Shown: positions 42,088 to 51,977, counted from the stretch's first letter. The stretch: 64,000 bases of DNA from Bog-473 sp963736525 (GCA_963736525.1 CAVTPF010000001.1:1-64000), one strand, 5' to 3'. Made by a program: numbers and translations. The notes: a model not told the origin generated them from the sequence alone.

Positions 42088-44604
42088 TCAGTCCTCCTCG
42101 GCCTCCGCCGCCACTCGCGCCACCGCCGCGACCGTCTGCCCCTCGTCCAGGTTCATGACGCGGACCCCGGTGGCATCACGGCCCTGTGACGCGATTTCGC
42201 GCGCCTGGGTGCGGATCACGACACCCCCCGACGACACCAACAAGATCTGCTCGTCCAGCCCGATCATGAACGCGCCGACCACCGTTCCCCGGGTACCGGT
42301 CAGCCGGATCCCGCGCACGCCCTGGCCACCCCGCGCCTGGCGGTTGAAGCGCTCGAGCTTCGTGCGTTTGCCGTAGCCGGCATCGGTCACGATCAGGATG
42401 TCGGTGTCGTCCGCGGCAACGTCACACGACACGACGGCGTCACCGCCGCGCAGCCGGATGCCCCGTACGCCGGCCGCATCGCGGCCCATGGGCCGTACGT
42501 CCTCCTCGTTGAAACGGATGGTCATGCCGTTGCGTGTCACCTCGAAGAGGTCGTCGTGACCCGAGGTCGCCACCACCCGGACCAATTCGTCGCCCTCCCG
42601 CAGGTTGATGGCGATGAACCCCTCGCGGCGCGACTTGTCGTATTCGCTCATGGCTGTCTTCTTGACCTGGCCCTGAGCCGTCGCGAACACCAGGAATTGG
42701 TCGGGCGAGAACTCGCGCGTCGTGATGATGGCCGTGATCGTCTCGCCCGGCGCCAGGGGCACCAAGTTCACGGCCGCGGTTCCACGCGCGGTGCGATCCT
42801 TCATGGGGATCTCGTGCCCGCGCAGCCGGTACACCTTGCCCCGGTTCGAGAACAGCAGGAGGTAGGCGTGCGTCGACGAGTGGACCACCTGACTGACCAG
42901 GTCCTCTTCCTTCAACCGGGCCCCTTGCACTCCACGGCCACCTCGACCCTGGGTGCGGAACGCCGCCGCCGCTACGGACTTGATGTAGCCCGCCCTCGTC
43001 ATCGTCACGACGATCTCCTCGTCCTGAATGAGGTCCTCGACCCCCATCTCACCCGGGTCGTGGGTGACGACGCTGCGGCGCTCGTTGCTGTGCTTGTCGC
43101 GGATCGCGATCATCTCGGTCTCGATCACCCCGCGCAGCTTTCCGTCGTCGGAGAGGATCGCCTCGAGCTCGGCGATGGTGGCGCGCAATTCCGTCATCTC
43201 CTCTTCGAGCTCGGTCCGCCCGAGTCGCGTCAGGCGGCCGAGGGTCATGTCGAGGATGTGGGTCGCCTGCACCTCGGTGAACGAGAATGGCTCTGCCATC
43301 AGTGCGGTCCGGGCTTCGGGTCGGTCGGCCGATGCCCTGATGGTGGCGATGACCGCATCGAGCATGTCGATGGCACGCAGCAGGCCCTCGACGATGTGGG
43401 CACGGTTGCGCGCCTTCTCGAGGCGGAACTCGGAACGGCGCCGGATCACCTCTATCTGATGGTCGATGTAGTACGACAGCGCCTGCGCCAGGTTGAGCGT
43501 GCGCGGCACGCTGTCCACCAACGCCAGCATGTTCACGCCGAAGCTGGTCTGGAGCGGGGTCTGCTTGAACAGGTTGTTCAAAACGACATTGGCGTTGGCG
43601 TCGCGCTTCAGCTCGATGATGAGCCGCGGCTGCTGGTTGGCGGAGGCGTTCAACACCCCGCTGATGCCGTCGAGCTCGCCCGACTTCACCAGGTCGCTGA
43701 TCTTCTGTTCAATCACCTCCACCGACGTCTGGTAGGGCAGCTCGGACACCACGATGCGGTCGCCGGCGCGGCCTTCCTCAATTTCAGCGACCGCCCGCAT
43801 CTTGATCGAACCGCGGCCCGTCCGGTAGGCGTCCAGGATCCCTTGCCGCCCCAGGATGAGGGCGCCGGTCGGGAAGTCGGGGCCCTTGACGAACTCCATC
43901 AGCTCGTCCGGCGTCGCCTCGGGGTGGTGCAGCACGTGGATGGCGGCGTCGATCACCTCGCCCATGTTGTGGGGCGGGATGTTGGTCGCCATGCCCACCG
44001 CGATGCCCTGCGACCCGTTGACCAACAGGTTGGGGAAGCGCGACGGCAGCACCACCGGCTCGAGGGCGGAACCGTCGTAGTTGGCCACCATGTCGACGGT
44101 TTCCTCGTCGATGTCGGCCATGAGCTCGAGCGCGAGCGGCGCCAGGCGGCACTCCGTGTAGCGCATCGCGGCCGCGCCGTCGTCGGGCCCTCGTCCACCA
44201 AAGCTGCCGTGACCGTCGATCAGGGGGTAGCGGAGCGAGAACTCCTGCACCATACGGGCGAGGGCCTCGTAGATCGCGGAGTCACCGTGGGGGTGGTACG
44301 TCCCCATGACCTCGCCCACGACCTTGGCGCACTTGTTGTGCGGACGGTCGGGGCGGAGCCCGTTGTCGAACATGGAGTAGAGGATGCGACGGTGCACGGG
44401 CTTGAGCCCGTCGCGCACGTCGGGCAGCGCACGCGCGACGATGACCGACATGGAGTACTCCAAGAAGGAGCGCTCCATCTCCTCCTGGATCTCAATGGGT
44501 TCGACGGATCCACTGACCGGCTCGTCGCCGGTGGGTGGGGTGTCGCTCCCTCCGCCCGAGCCCGCTCCCCCGCGTCCCGAGCCGCGTGTCGACTGACGTG
44601 GCAT
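42088..44604 (-). CDS. gyrA: DNA gyrase subunit A
   Basis: 838 residues. The breakage-reunion domain contains the active-site Tyr in AAMRYTECRLA (~149) and the quinolone-determining region GTYHPHGDSAIYEALARM with Ser (~109) and Glu (~113) at the positions equivalent to E. coli Ser83 and Asp87. A six-bladed C-terminal domain follows, with the GyrA-box-like QGRGGRGVQG. An acidic DEGQTVAAVARVAAEAEED tail ends the protein. No intein. A ~35-residue Gly/Ser-rich N-terminal extension precedes the conserved start. Immediately downstream of gyrB (26 bases). Confidence 0.97.
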   Translation of the reverse strand: MPRQSTRGSGRGGAGSGGGSDTPPTGDEPVSGSVEPIEIQEEMERSFLEYSMSVIVARALPDVRDGLKPVHRRILYSMFDNGLRPDRPHNKCAKVVGEVMGTYHPHGDSAIYEALARMVQEFSLRYPLIDGHGSFGGRGPDDGAAAMRYTECRLAPLALELMADIDEETVDMVANYDGSALEPVVLPSRFPNLLVNGSQGIAVGMATNIPPHNMGEVIDAAIHVLHHPEATPDELMEFVKGPDFPTGALILGRQGILDAYRTGRGSIKMRAVAEIEEGRAGDRIVVSELPYQTSVEVIEQKISDLVKSGELDGISGVLNASANQQPRLIIELKRDANANVVLNNLFKQTPLQTSFGVNMLALVDSVPRTLNLAQALSYYIDHQIEVIRRRSEFRLEKARNRAHIVEGLLRAIDMLDAVIATIRASADRPEARTALMAEPFSFTEVQATHILDMTLGRLTRLGRTELEEEMTELRATIAELEAILSDDGKLRGVIETEMIAIRDKHSNERRSVVTHDPGEMGVEDLIQDEEIVVTMTRAGYIKSVAAAAFRTQGRGGRGVQGARLKEEDLVSQVVHSSTHAYLLLFSNRGKVYRLRGHEIPMKDRTARGTAAVNLVPLAPGETITAIITTREFSPDQFLVFATAQGQVKKTAMSEYDKSRREGFIAINLREGDELVRVVATSGHDDLFEVTRNGMTIRFNEEDVRPMGRDAAGVRGIRLRGGDAVVSCDVAADDTDILIVTDAGYGKRTKLERFNRQARGGQGVRGIRLTGTRGTVVGAFMIGLDEQILLVSSGGVVIRTQAREIASQGRDATGVRVMNLDEGQTVAAVARVAAEAEED

Positions 44605-44630
44605 CTGTTCCTTACCCCTCGCTCCTCGAC

Positions 44631-46595
44631 TCAGATGTCGAGGAAACGAACATCTTTGGCATTTGTCTGAATGAAATGACGGCGCAGCTCGACATCGTCA
44701 CCCATGAGGATGGAGCACACCTCGTCCGCCAGGGCAGCCTGCTCCACGTTCACCTGGAGCAGCGATCGCTTGACCGGGTCCATCGTCGTGTCGCGCAGCT
44801 CGGCGAAGTCCATCTCCCCGAGGCCCTTCAACCGGTTGAAGTCGTGCTTGTGGTCCGGGTGCTCCGCCTGGAACGCCGCCTTCGCGGCATCGTCCTTGAG
44901 GTAGATCTTTTCCTTCCCGACGAGCGTCGAGTACAGCGGGGGCTGGGCGACGTAGACGAACCCGCCCTCGACCAGCGGCTTCATCTGGCGGAAGAAGAAC
45001 GTCAGCAGCAACGTCCGGATGTGGCTGCCGTCGACGTCGGCATCGGCCAACAGGATCACCTTGTGGTAGCGGATCTTCTCGACGTCGAACTCCTCCGCCA
45101 GGCCGGCGCCGATGGCGGAGATCAGCGCCTGGATCTCTGCGTTCTTGAGCATCTTGTCGATCCGGGCCCGTTCCACGTTGAGGATCTTCCCCCGGATGGG
45201 GAGGATCGCCTGGGTGTGCGGGTTCCGGGCGTCCTTGGCCGATCCGCCGGCGGAGTTCCCCTCCACAATGAAGAGCTCCGATTCGCGCGGATCGCGCGAG
45301 GAGCAGTCGGCCAGCTTGCCCGGCAGTCCGGCGCCGTCGAGCGCCGACTTGCGGCGGGTGAGGTCACGGGCGCCCTGGGCGGCGATGCGGGCGCGCGCCG
45401 CCTGCATCGACTTCTGCACGATTTGGCTCGCCTCCCGCGGATTCTCCTCCAGCCACTCGGTCAGCTTCTGGTTGGTCGTCCGCTCGGTCAGCGAGCGGAT
45501 GGAGGTGTTGCCGAGCTTGGCCTTGGTCTGGCCCTCGAACTGCGGGTCACGCAATCGGACCGAGATGATGGCGGTGAGGCCTTCCCGGATGTCCTCGCCC
45601 TTGAGGTTCTCCTCCTTCTCCTTCAGAAGGTTGCGGGCGCGCGCGTAGCGGTTGACGACGTTCGTCAGTGACTTGCTGAAGCCTTCGACGTGCATGCCGC
45701 CCTCAATCGTCGATATCCCGTTGGCGAACGAGTGGATCGACTCGTGGTACCCGGTGTTCCACTGGAGCGCGATCTCGACCTCCTGGCCCTCCTCGGCCTG
45801 CTCGAAGGACGCGACCTTGCGGAACAACGCCTCCTTCGACGCGTTGAGGTGCTTCACGAAGTCGACGATGCCGCCGTTGTACTTGTAGGTCGTCTTGGTG
45901 GCCGGGTCGGTGCGCTCGTCGGTGAAGCGGATCTCGAGGCCCTTGTTCAAGAAGGCCATGATCTGCATCCGCTCGACGACCGTCTGGGCCCGGAACTCGG
46001 TCTCGTCGAAGATGGACGCGTCGGGCCAGAAGGTGACCGTGGTGCCGGTGCGCGGCTCGCCGGTGCCGCGGTCCTTGGGCGCCGGCCCGCTGGCCGCCAC
46101 CTTCTTCTTGAGCTTGCCGCCCTTCTCGAACTCGGCCTCCCAGTGCTGGCCCTCGCGGTCCACCTCGAGCACCAGCCGGGTGGAGAGGGCGTTGACCACC
46201 GAGACGCCGACGCCGTGGAGGCCGCCGGAGACCTGGTAGCCCTTGCCGCCGAACTTGCCGCCGGCGTGCAACGTGGTAAGGACGATCTCGGCCGTGGACT
46301 GCTTGGGGTACTTGGGGTGGGGTCCGACGGGGATCCCGGCCCCGTCGTCGGCGACCCGCACGCCGCCGTCGGCCAGCAGGGTGACGTCGATCCGGGTGGC
46401 CCGGCCCGCCATGGCCTCGTCGACCGAATTGTCGACCACCTCCCACACCAGGTGGTGCAGGCCGGTCGGACCGGTGGAGCCGATGTACATACCGGGGCGC
46501 TTGCGGACCGCCTCGAGCCCCTCGAGGATGGTGATGTCGGCCTCGCCGTACGAGGCATTTGCCCCTCTCGGCGTTTCGTCCACCTTTACTGCCAC
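44631..46595 (-). CDS. gyrB: DNA gyrase subunit B
   Basis: 654 residues. GHKL ATPase domain: VWEVVDNSVDEAMAG, DDGAGIPVG, GGKGYQVSGGLHGVG and QTKAKLGN. TOPRIM part with FIVEGNSAGGSA and LLADADVDGSHIRTLLLTFF, then a C-terminal QIQ-type tail ending RFLDI. No intein. Forms the A2B2 gyrase that introduces negative supercoils. GTG/ATG choice is clear from MAVKVDETPRG. Head-to-tail with gyrA and downstream of dciA; the 132-base gap upstream should hold a promoter. Confidence 0.97.
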   Translation of the reverse strand: MAVKVDETPRGANASYGEADITILEGLEAVRKRPGMYIGSTGPTGLHHLVWEVVDNSVDEAMAGRATRIDVTLLADGGVRVADDGAGIPVGPHPKYPKQSTAEIVLTTLHAGGKFGGKGYQVSGGLHGVGVSVVNALSTRLVLEVDREGQHWEAEFEKGGKLKKKVAASGPAPKDRGTGEPRTGTTVTFWPDASIFDETEFRAQTVVERMQIMAFLNKGLEIRFTDERTDPATKTTYKYNGGIVDFVKHLNASKEALFRKVASFEQAEEGQEVEIALQWNTGYHESIHSFANGISTIEGGMHVEGFSKSLTNVVNRYARARNLLKEKEENLKGEDIREGLTAIISVRLRDPQFEGQTKAKLGNTSIRSLTERTTNQKLTEWLEENPREASQIVQKSMQAARARIAAQGARDLTRRKSALDGAGLPGKLADCSSRDPRESELFIVEGNSAGGSAKDARNPHTQAILPIRGKILNVERARIDKMLKNAEIQALISAIGAGLAEEFDVEKIRYHKVILLADADVDGSHIRTLLLTFFFRQMKPLVEGGFVYVAQPPLYSTLVGKEKIYLKDDAAKAAFQAEHPDHKHDFNRLKGLGEMDFAELRDTTMDPVKRSLLQVNVEQAALADEVCSILMGDDVELRRHFIQTNAKDVRFLDI

Positions 46596-46727
46596 AGGCG
46601 CGCCCTTTCAGAACAACGGTCTTTGCGGTGCGTATCGAATCCCCGAATGATGTACCCCCGGCCTTTCGATGCGAACGCACCATCCTACCCGACCCACGTG
46701 CCAATTCGGCACCTCTGAACGGTCGTC

Positions 46728-47060
46728 CTACGGGGTGCCGCTGCCACCGTGGGCGCGCTCGACGATCACCTCCAGACGCTCGATCGGGGCGTCGCCCAAA
46801 GACCTGATCCGGGCCAGGATCTGTCCCGACTCCATCCGGGCGCGCGTAGCCCAGGCCGGGTGGTCGACCGCGACCACGAGCGCACGCCCGTCGATCCGCA
46901 GTGGTCGCAGGTGCTCGCCGAGCTCGGCTCCGACCACCTCTTCCCAGCGGGTGAACACGGCTTCCATGGTCGCCGGTGACGCCGGCGCGCCCAGACGCCC
47001 CAGGAGCCGGGGCATCGATTCACCGACCCGTCGGGGGCCGTCGCCGCCTGACCGGCTCAT
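46728..47060 (-). CDS. dciA: DciA (DUF721), replicative helicase loader/operator
   Basis: 110 residues. ATG 47060 overlaps the recF stop by four bases (ATGA). The DUF721 core reads ATMEAVFTRWEEVVGAELGEHLRPLRIDGRALVVAVDHPAWATRA in two stretches, followed by a short helix that pairs with the KH-like fold. DciA is the ancestral DnaB-helicase partner; the mycobacterial homologue at the same position (Rv0004) is required for replication. The short protein lacks a long N-terminal extension. Coupled to recF. Confidence 0.88.
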   Translation of the reverse strand: MSRSGGDGPRRVGESMPRLLGRLGAPASPATMEAVFTRWEEVVGAELGEHLRPLRIDGRALVVAVDHPAWATRARMESGQILARIRSLGDAPIERLEVIVERAHGGSGTP

Positions 47061-48136
47061 CCGACCCGGAGGCCCTCGACCTGGAGGATCGACGCCACCT
47101 CGATCCCGTCGGGCAGTGGGGCAGCGGTGGTGAGGATGGACTGGCCCGGCGGGAGCAGGGCCACCAGGGCCCGGCTCCGGGCCGGGTCCAGCTCGGAGAA
47201 CACGTCGTCGAGGAGGAGGGTCGGCACCTGTGGTGTGCGCGTGCGAACCAGCTCGTGGACGGCCAGGCGCAGTGCCAGGGCCAGGCAGCGCTGCTCGCCC
47301 TGCGAGGCGTGCGTCCGGGCCTCCCGCCCGTCGATGGCCAGGAACAGATCGTCGCGGTGCGGACCCACGGTGTTGACGCCACGTCGGAGATCGTCCCTGC
47401 GGCTCCGGCCGAGCGCGTCGAGGAGGTCGCCGTCCCAGCTCCTCAGGTACCGCTGACCCACGACCGGGCGCTCCTCGGCCCCCGCCAGGCGGCCGTACGC
47501 CACGCCGAGGGGTTGGTCGAGGTCGGCCACCAGCCGCTCGCGCGCGGCCACCAGGACCTTGCCCGCATCGGCCAGTCTCTGGTCCCACACGTCGAGGGTG
47601 GTCGCCACGTCGTCGTTGATCCGACCGCCGGCCTGGCGGAGCAGGGCCGCACGCTGGCGGAGGACGCGGTCGGTCTCGTCGGCCGCCCGCGCCCCTTCGG
47701 GATCGAGCAGGGCCAGTGCGTCATCGAGCACGTCGCGCCGGCCCTTCGGTCCGCCGCTGATGAGGGCGAGGTCCTCGGGCGAGAAGATCGTGCAGGGGGC
47801 GGCCATGGCCAACTCCTTCCTTCCTGCCACCGCCTTTCGGTTCACCCTGGTTCGACTTCGTCCCACCCGCACGATCTCGGCCTCCACCAGAGTGGGACGC
47901 CCGGCGTTGTCGATGTCGGCCCGGATGATGGCGGTGGCGGCGTCCGAACGGATCATCGCTTCGGGCGGCGCACCGCGGAACGAGCGTCGCGTCGCGAGAT
48001 AGGCCAGCGCCTCCAACACGCTCGTCTTGCCGGTGCCGTTGGGCCCCGTGATCACGGTGGTCCCTTCGAGCTCGGGATCGATCCGCGCTGCGTGGAAGAT
48101 GCGGAAGTCGGCCAGCTCCAAGTGCCGGACACTCAC
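47057..48136 (-). CDS. recF: DNA replication and repair protein RecF
   Basis: 359 residues, SMC-like ATPase that helps load RecA at gaps. Walker A GPNGTGKTS (~31-39), ABC-type signature ASQGEQR, Walker B PTLLLDDVFSELD. GTG/ATG region gives MSVRHLELADFRIF, a typical start. Follows dnaN after 16 bases and is coupled to dciA by an ATGA overlap. Confidence 0.95.
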   Translation of the reverse strand: MSVRHLELADFRIFHAARIDPELEGTTVITGPNGTGKTSVLEALAYLATRRSFRGAPPEAMIRSDAATAIIRADIDNAGRPTLVEAEIVRVGRSRTRVNRKAVAGRKELAMAAPCTIFSPEDLALISGGPKGRRDVLDDALALLDPEGARAADETDRVLRQRAALLRQAGGRINDDVATTLDVWDQRLADAGKVLVAARERLVADLDQPLGVAYGRLAGAEERPVVGQRYLRSWDGDLLDALGRSRRDDLRRGVNTVGPHRDDLFLAIDGREARTHASQGEQRCLALALRLAVHELVRTRTPQVPTLLLDDVFSELDPARSRALVALLPPGQSILTTAAPLPDGIEVASILQVEGLRVG

Positions 48137-48152
48137 CGCGACGGCGGTCCGA

Positions 48153-49271
48153 TCAGGAGACCCGGACCGGCATCAACAAGTAACGGAAATCGTCGTCCTC
48201 GGCACCACGGACCGTCGCCGCCCGGGACGCATCGGCGGTCTCGAGGATCACCTCGTCACCCGCCACCGCTTCGACGCCGTCAATCAGGTATGAGGGATTG
48301 AACGCAATGACGAGATCCTCGCCGGTGTAGTCGCCGTCCACGGTCTCGGCCGCGTCGCCCACGTCCTGACTCTGCACACTGAGGTCCACCCCTCCTTGGC
48401 GCATGGAGAGGCGCACCGGCGTCGTGTTGTCACGCACCAGCAGCTGCACTCGCCGCAGGGCGGCGAGGAAGCTCTCCTTCCCGAGATGGAGCCGGTTCGG
48501 ATAGTGGTCGGGTATCAATTGCTTGTAGTCCGGGTAGCGACCCTCGAGCAGTCGCGTGCTGATCTGGACCTTTCCCTGCCAAAAGGTGATCTCGTTGCTG
48601 CTGGCCGCCACGCCGACGCGGTCCGTCTCGGCATCCGCCGCGGTCGTCCCGGCCGGCAGTCGTTGGAGCTCGGACAGCGCACGCGCCGGGACGAGCAGGT
48701 CCTCTTCGCCCAGGATGGTGTTCGCCTCCGGCAGCTCGCGCATGGCCATCCGGTAGGAGTCGGTGGCCACCATGCGAAGTGACCCGTCGACCCGGGACAC
48801 CAGGACGCCGGTGAGCAACGGCCGGCCGTCGTCGTGCGAAGCGGCCCGGACCACCTGGCGCACGGCCTCGGAGAGTGCCGTCTCCGAGATCTGCGTCGTC
48901 GGCTCGCTGGTCTTGCCCACGGGCGGAAACTCCACCACCGGATACGTCTGGAGCTTGAAGGTCGACCGGGCTGCCGAGATCGTGATGTGGTCGCCGTCGT
49001 CCGCGAAGGTCACCGCGCCGGGCTCGAGCCGGCGCACGATGTCGGTCGACAACCGGGCCGGGATCACACAGCTTCCGTCGTCGATACCGATCACCTCGTC
49101 TGTCACTTGGATCGTCAAGTCGAGGTCGGTTCCCGTCACCGACAACGAGTTGCCCGTGCAGGTCAAGAGCAGGCCGAGGAGCACCGGCGAGGAACCACCT
49201 CGGCCTCCCACGGCGCGACTCGCGGTCGCCAGCATCTCGACGAGCGCATCGCGCTCGGATCTGAACTTCAC
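48153..49271 (-). CDS. dnaN: DNA polymerase III sliding clamp (beta subunit)
   Basis: 372 residues in three topologically similar clamp domains. Start GTG 49271 (VKFRSERDALVEML) is chosen because it fits family length and AAAGGA lies just upstream; the open frame reaches much further into the origin region. The C-terminal YLLMPVRVS is the classic clamp ending that forms part of the partner-binding pocket. First gene after oriC in the leftward set. Confidence 0.96.
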   Translation of the reverse strand: MKFRSERDALVEMLATASRAVGGRGGSSPVLLGLLLTCTGNSLSVTGTDLDLTIQVTDEVIGIDDGSCVIPARLSTDIVRRLEPGAVTFADDGDHITISAARSTFKLQTYPVVEFPPVGKTSEPTTQISETALSEAVRQVVRAASHDDGRPLLTGVLVSRVDGSLRMVATDSYRMAMRELPEANTILGEEDLLVPARALSELQRLPAGTTAADAETDRVGVAASSNEITFWQGKVQISTRLLEGRYPDYKQLIPDHYPNRLHLGKESFLAALRRVQLLVRDNTTPVRLSMRQGGVDLSVQSQDVGDAAETVDGDYTGEDLVIAFNPSYLIDGVEAVAGDEVILETADASRAATVRGAEDDDFRYLLMPVRVS

Positions 49272-49571
49272 CGACGCCAATCCTTTCGGGTGGTTCCCCA
49301 GCTGTTTCGCGCGCAGGGAGAGATACGTGTCTCTTGTAAAGGTAGTAAGGGGTGTGGATTGTGGACGACATGGTCTCGCTCCTGCTGAGGGGGAGCAAGG
49401 CCATCCACACCGAGCCGCGCGCCGGAGAGGGGACGGTGGGACACGAGCGGCGGCATGCCTCGAAGTCTGGGGAAAAGGGCACCGCGCGTCCCCAGGTCCG
49501 GGCCCGGCGATCCACAACCTTTGCCTGTCAAGAACCACAACCTGGCCGGCGTCGGGGCGGCAGGGGGAAAT
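49272..49571. other. oriC: Probable chromosomal origin, oriC
   Basis: The 300-base gap between dnaA and dnaN is where actinobacterial oriC lies. DnaA-box-like 9-mers (consensus TTATCCACA/TTGTCCACA) are seen as TGTGGATTG at 49353-49361, TGTGGACGA at 49360-49368, CATCCACAC at 49402-49410 and GATCCACAA at 49509-49517. The first two overlap by two bases in the same orientation. An A/T-richer stretch (CTCTTGTAAAGGTAGTAAGG, ~49331-49350) directly beside the boxes could be the unwinding element. Box number is low compared with Streptomyces. Confidence 0.75.
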
Positions 49572-50963
49572 TCAGGTCGAGCCTGCACGGATCTTCTGGA
49601 TCAGTTCGGTGACCTGCTCGTAAATTTGGCGTCGTTCCTGCATTTGGCCGGCGATCTTGTCCACGGCATGGATCACCGTCGTGTGGTCGCGCTTGCCGAA
49701 GACCCGACCGATCGCCGGATAGCTGTAGTCCGTGAGCTCCCTGGTCAGGTACATGGCGACCTGGCGGGCGGTGACGAGGGGCCGGGTACGGCTGGGCCCA
49801 CAGAGGGCCTCGACGGAGAAGCCGTAGCTGGCCGCCGTGGCGTCGAGGATCATCTGGGGCGAGATCCTCCTCGGCTCGCCGGCCGAGACGAGATCCGACA
49901 AGACCTGTTCGGCTTGGGTGAGCGAAATGGGCTGGTTGTTGAGCTTGGCGAAGGCACAGATGCGGATGAGGGCGCCCTCGAGCTCACGGATGTTGTCCTT
50001 GACGTGCGAGGCGATGAACTCGAGCACGTCGTCGGGGACGTCCTGGTGTTCGCTGAGGGACTTGGACCGCAGAATGGCCAAACGGGTCTCGAGGTCGGGT
50101 GGGTCGATCTCGGTGATGAGCCCGGAGAGGAACCGGCTCCGGAGCCGGTCCTCGAGGGTCTCGATGGACTTGGGCGGACGGTCCGACGTGAGCACGATCT
50201 GTTTCGAGGCACCCTTGAGGTCGTTGTAGGTGTGGAAAAACTCCTCCTGGAGGCCCTCTTTGCGCTCCATGAACTGGACGTCGTCGATGAGGAGGACGTC
50301 GCAGTCGCGGTAGCGGCGCTTGAAGGCGAGGGTGGTGGAGGTCCGCAAGGAGTCGACGAAGTCGTTCATGAAGGTCTCGGTGGTGACGTAGAGGACCTTG
50401 CGACGGGGGTAGTTCTCCGTGACGTAGTTCCCGATGGCGTGCAGGAGGTGGGTCTTGCCGAGGCCGGAGTCGCCGTAGATGAACAACGGGTTGTAGGAGC
50501 GCCCGGGGGTCTCGGCGACGGCCTGGGCGGCGGCGTGGGCCAGGCGGTTCGACGAGGCGGCCACGAAGGTCTCGAACGTGAATTTCGAGTCGAGTTGGAC
50601 CGCCGGGGACTCGCGCCCCTGCTTCGTCGCCGAACCCGGCTCTGGTCCGGGTGACGGCTCAGGCTCGGGCGGCAGCCCCACGACGTCGTTTGCGGCCTCC
50701 TCCGGCGCAGACCCCTGCTCTTGGACCTCGAGCCGTCCCTCGACCGGCGAACCGACCTCGTTGGCGAGCGTGTCCTCGATCATGGGGAGGTAGCGGGACT
50801 CGACACGCTCGCGGATGAGCCCGTTCGGTACGGACAGGACGAAGACGCCCTCGGAGAAGGCGACCGGTTCTATCCCCGACAGCCAGAGCTGCCAGGTGCT
50901 CTCCGATACCTGGTCGCGCAGCGACCCAGAGCACTTTGTCCAGAGATCTCCAGCGTGATTCAC
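49572..50963 (-). CDS. dnaA: Chromosomal replication initiator DnaA
   Basis: 463 residues from GTG 50963 (VNHAGDLWTKCSGSLRDQVS). Domain I (~1-90), a Pro/Glu-rich linker domain II (~90-140), AAA+ domain III with Walker A GDSGLGKTH, Walker B LLIDDVQF and arginine-finger region LRSRFLSGL, and domain IV with the box-binding signature RVFGKRDHTTVIHAVDKI. The frame stays open another 115 codons upstream, but that part looks non-coding and the family starts here. Faces oriC. Confidence 0.96.
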   Translation of the reverse strand: MNHAGDLWTKCSGSLRDQVSESTWQLWLSGIEPVAFSEGVFVLSVPNGLIRERVESRYLPMIEDTLANEVGSPVEGRLEVQEQGSAPEEAANDVVGLPPEPEPSPGPEPGSATKQGRESPAVQLDSKFTFETFVAASSNRLAHAAAQAVAETPGRSYNPLFIYGDSGLGKTHLLHAIGNYVTENYPRRKVLYVTTETFMNDFVDSLRTSTTLAFKRRYRDCDVLLIDDVQFMERKEGLQEEFFHTYNDLKGASKQIVLTSDRPPKSIETLEDRLRSRFLSGLITEIDPPDLETRLAILRSKSLSEHQDVPDDVLEFIASHVKDNIRELEGALIRICAFAKLNNQPISLTQAEQVLSDLVSAGEPRRISPQMILDATAASYGFSVEALCGPSRTRPLVTARQVAMYLTRELTDYSYPAIGRVFGKRDHTTVIHAVDKIAGQMQERRQIYEQVTELIQKIRAGST

Positions 50964-51208
50964 CGCGACAGCCGAACGCCCCTTCTCCCCCCTCGGCGTC
51001 CAGCCACCATGTTCGGAACGATCCTCGGTACGGGTAATTGGATGAACGTACACCGCGTCAGCCGATGCGACTAGAGCCCATCCGCGAATCGCGCCTAACA
51101 TGGGAGGACTCGCCGCCGCTGGCCGGACTCCACTCGAAGGCCGAGGCTCCAACCCTGCGACGAACCGGCCCCGGATGCCGCTCGGGCGTCGCGAAAGGCT
51201 GAATTGAC

Positions 51209-51343
51209 GTGAAGCGCACTTACCAACCCAACACCCGGAAACGGGCCCGCACCCACGGGTTTCGCAAGCGGATGTCCACGCGAGCGGGGCGGGCCATCCT
51301 GAAGTCACGGCGGCTCAAGGGGCGCCACCGTCTCACCGTCTGA
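51209..51343 (+). CDS. rpmH: 50S ribosomal protein L34
   Basis: 44 residues starting at GTG 51209: MKRTYQPNTRKRARTHGFR then MSTRAGRAILKSRRLKGR. Very basic and canonical for L34. GAAAGG lies about ten bases upstream. Starts the rightward ribosome/RNase P/insertase operon and is divergent from dnaA (245-base gap with no DnaA boxes seen). Confidence 0.97.
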   Translation: MKRTYQPNTRKRARTHGFRKRMSTRAGRAILKSRRLKGRHRLTV

Positions 51344-51351
51344 GGCCCTGC

Positions 51352-51708
51352 GTGCCTGCGACGACGGTCGGACGGATCACGAGCCGCGCTGGCTTCGTTG
51401 AGCTGCAGCGCTCCCGGGCGCGCGGCGCAAGCGGACCGGTGCGCGCGGTGTTCGCGCCCGCCGACGAGGGCGCTCCCGGAATGTTTCCCCAGGTGGGATA
51501 CGCAATTGGTCGTCACTGTGGCGGTGCTGTCGTGCGGAACCGGCTTCGCCGTCGGGCTCGTGCGGTCGTCCGTTCGGAGGCGGCCGGCCTCCGCCGCGGG
51601 TCGTATCTGTTGCGATTCGACCCCGGCGCGGTAGCGCTGCCACCGGCCGAGCTCAGGTCCGACGTGGTCGTCGCGCTGCAACGGGCCGGATCGGCGGTGG
51701 GTGCATGA
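51352..51708 (+). CDS. rnpA: Ribonuclease P protein component
   Basis: 118 residues from GTG 51352. The RNR signature is visible as VGYAIGRHCGGAVVRNRLRRR, with surrounding beta strands (VRAVFAP...FPQVGYAIGR). Assists the catalytic RNA in tRNA 5' maturation. Eight bases after rpmH; its stop overlaps the yidD start (ATGA). Confidence 0.93.
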   Translation: MPATTVGRITSRAGFVELQRSRARGASGPVRAVFAPADEGAPGMFPQVGYAIGRHCGGAVVRNRLRRRARAVVRSEAAGLRRGSYLLRFDPGAVALPPAELRSDVVVALQRAGSAVGA

Positions 51709-51977
51709 CGGGCACCGAAGAACCCCTCAGCCGCCCCGTCCGGCTCGCCCTGGCCGTGTTGGGCGCCTACCAGGGAGCGGCCTCCGGGCGCGTCTCCCCC
51801 TGCCGGTTCTACCCGAGCTGCTCCAACTACGCGATGGAGGCCTTCAGCGTGCACGGCTTCTGGCGGGGCCTGGCCCTGACCGCCCGGCGACTGTTGCGCT
51901 GCCGCCCCTTCGGCCCGCACGGCGTTGACCTGGTCCCGATCCGGGTGCACGCACACGAGGGAGGGAGGCCGTGCTGA
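51705..51977 (+). CDS. yidD: Membrane protein insertion efficiency factor YidD
   Basis: 90 residues: a hydrophobic amphipathic start (ALAVLGAYQGAAS) and the family signature CRFYPSCSNYAMEAF with GFWRGLALTARRLLRC-P-GPHGVD. ATG 51705 overlaps rnpA, and its end overlaps yidC by seven bases, so the three are translationally linked. Assists YidC/Sec insertion at the inner face of the membrane. Confidence 0.93.
   Translation: MTGTEEPLSRPVRLALAVLGAYQGAASGRVSPCRFYPSCSNYAMEAFSVHGFWRGLALTARRLLRCRPFGPHGVDLVPIRVHAHEGGRPC

Noticed and set aside
42088..46595. Inteins in gyrA or gyrB
   Set aside because: Both proteins have normal length and uninterrupted active-site motifs.
46976..48301. 441-codon frame opposite recF and dciA
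   Set aside because: Antisense shadow of well-recognised genes with Arg/Gly/His-rich translation.
50964..51208. Origin between dnaA and rpmH
   Set aside because: No DnaA-box-like sequence found there, unlike the dnaA-dnaN gap.
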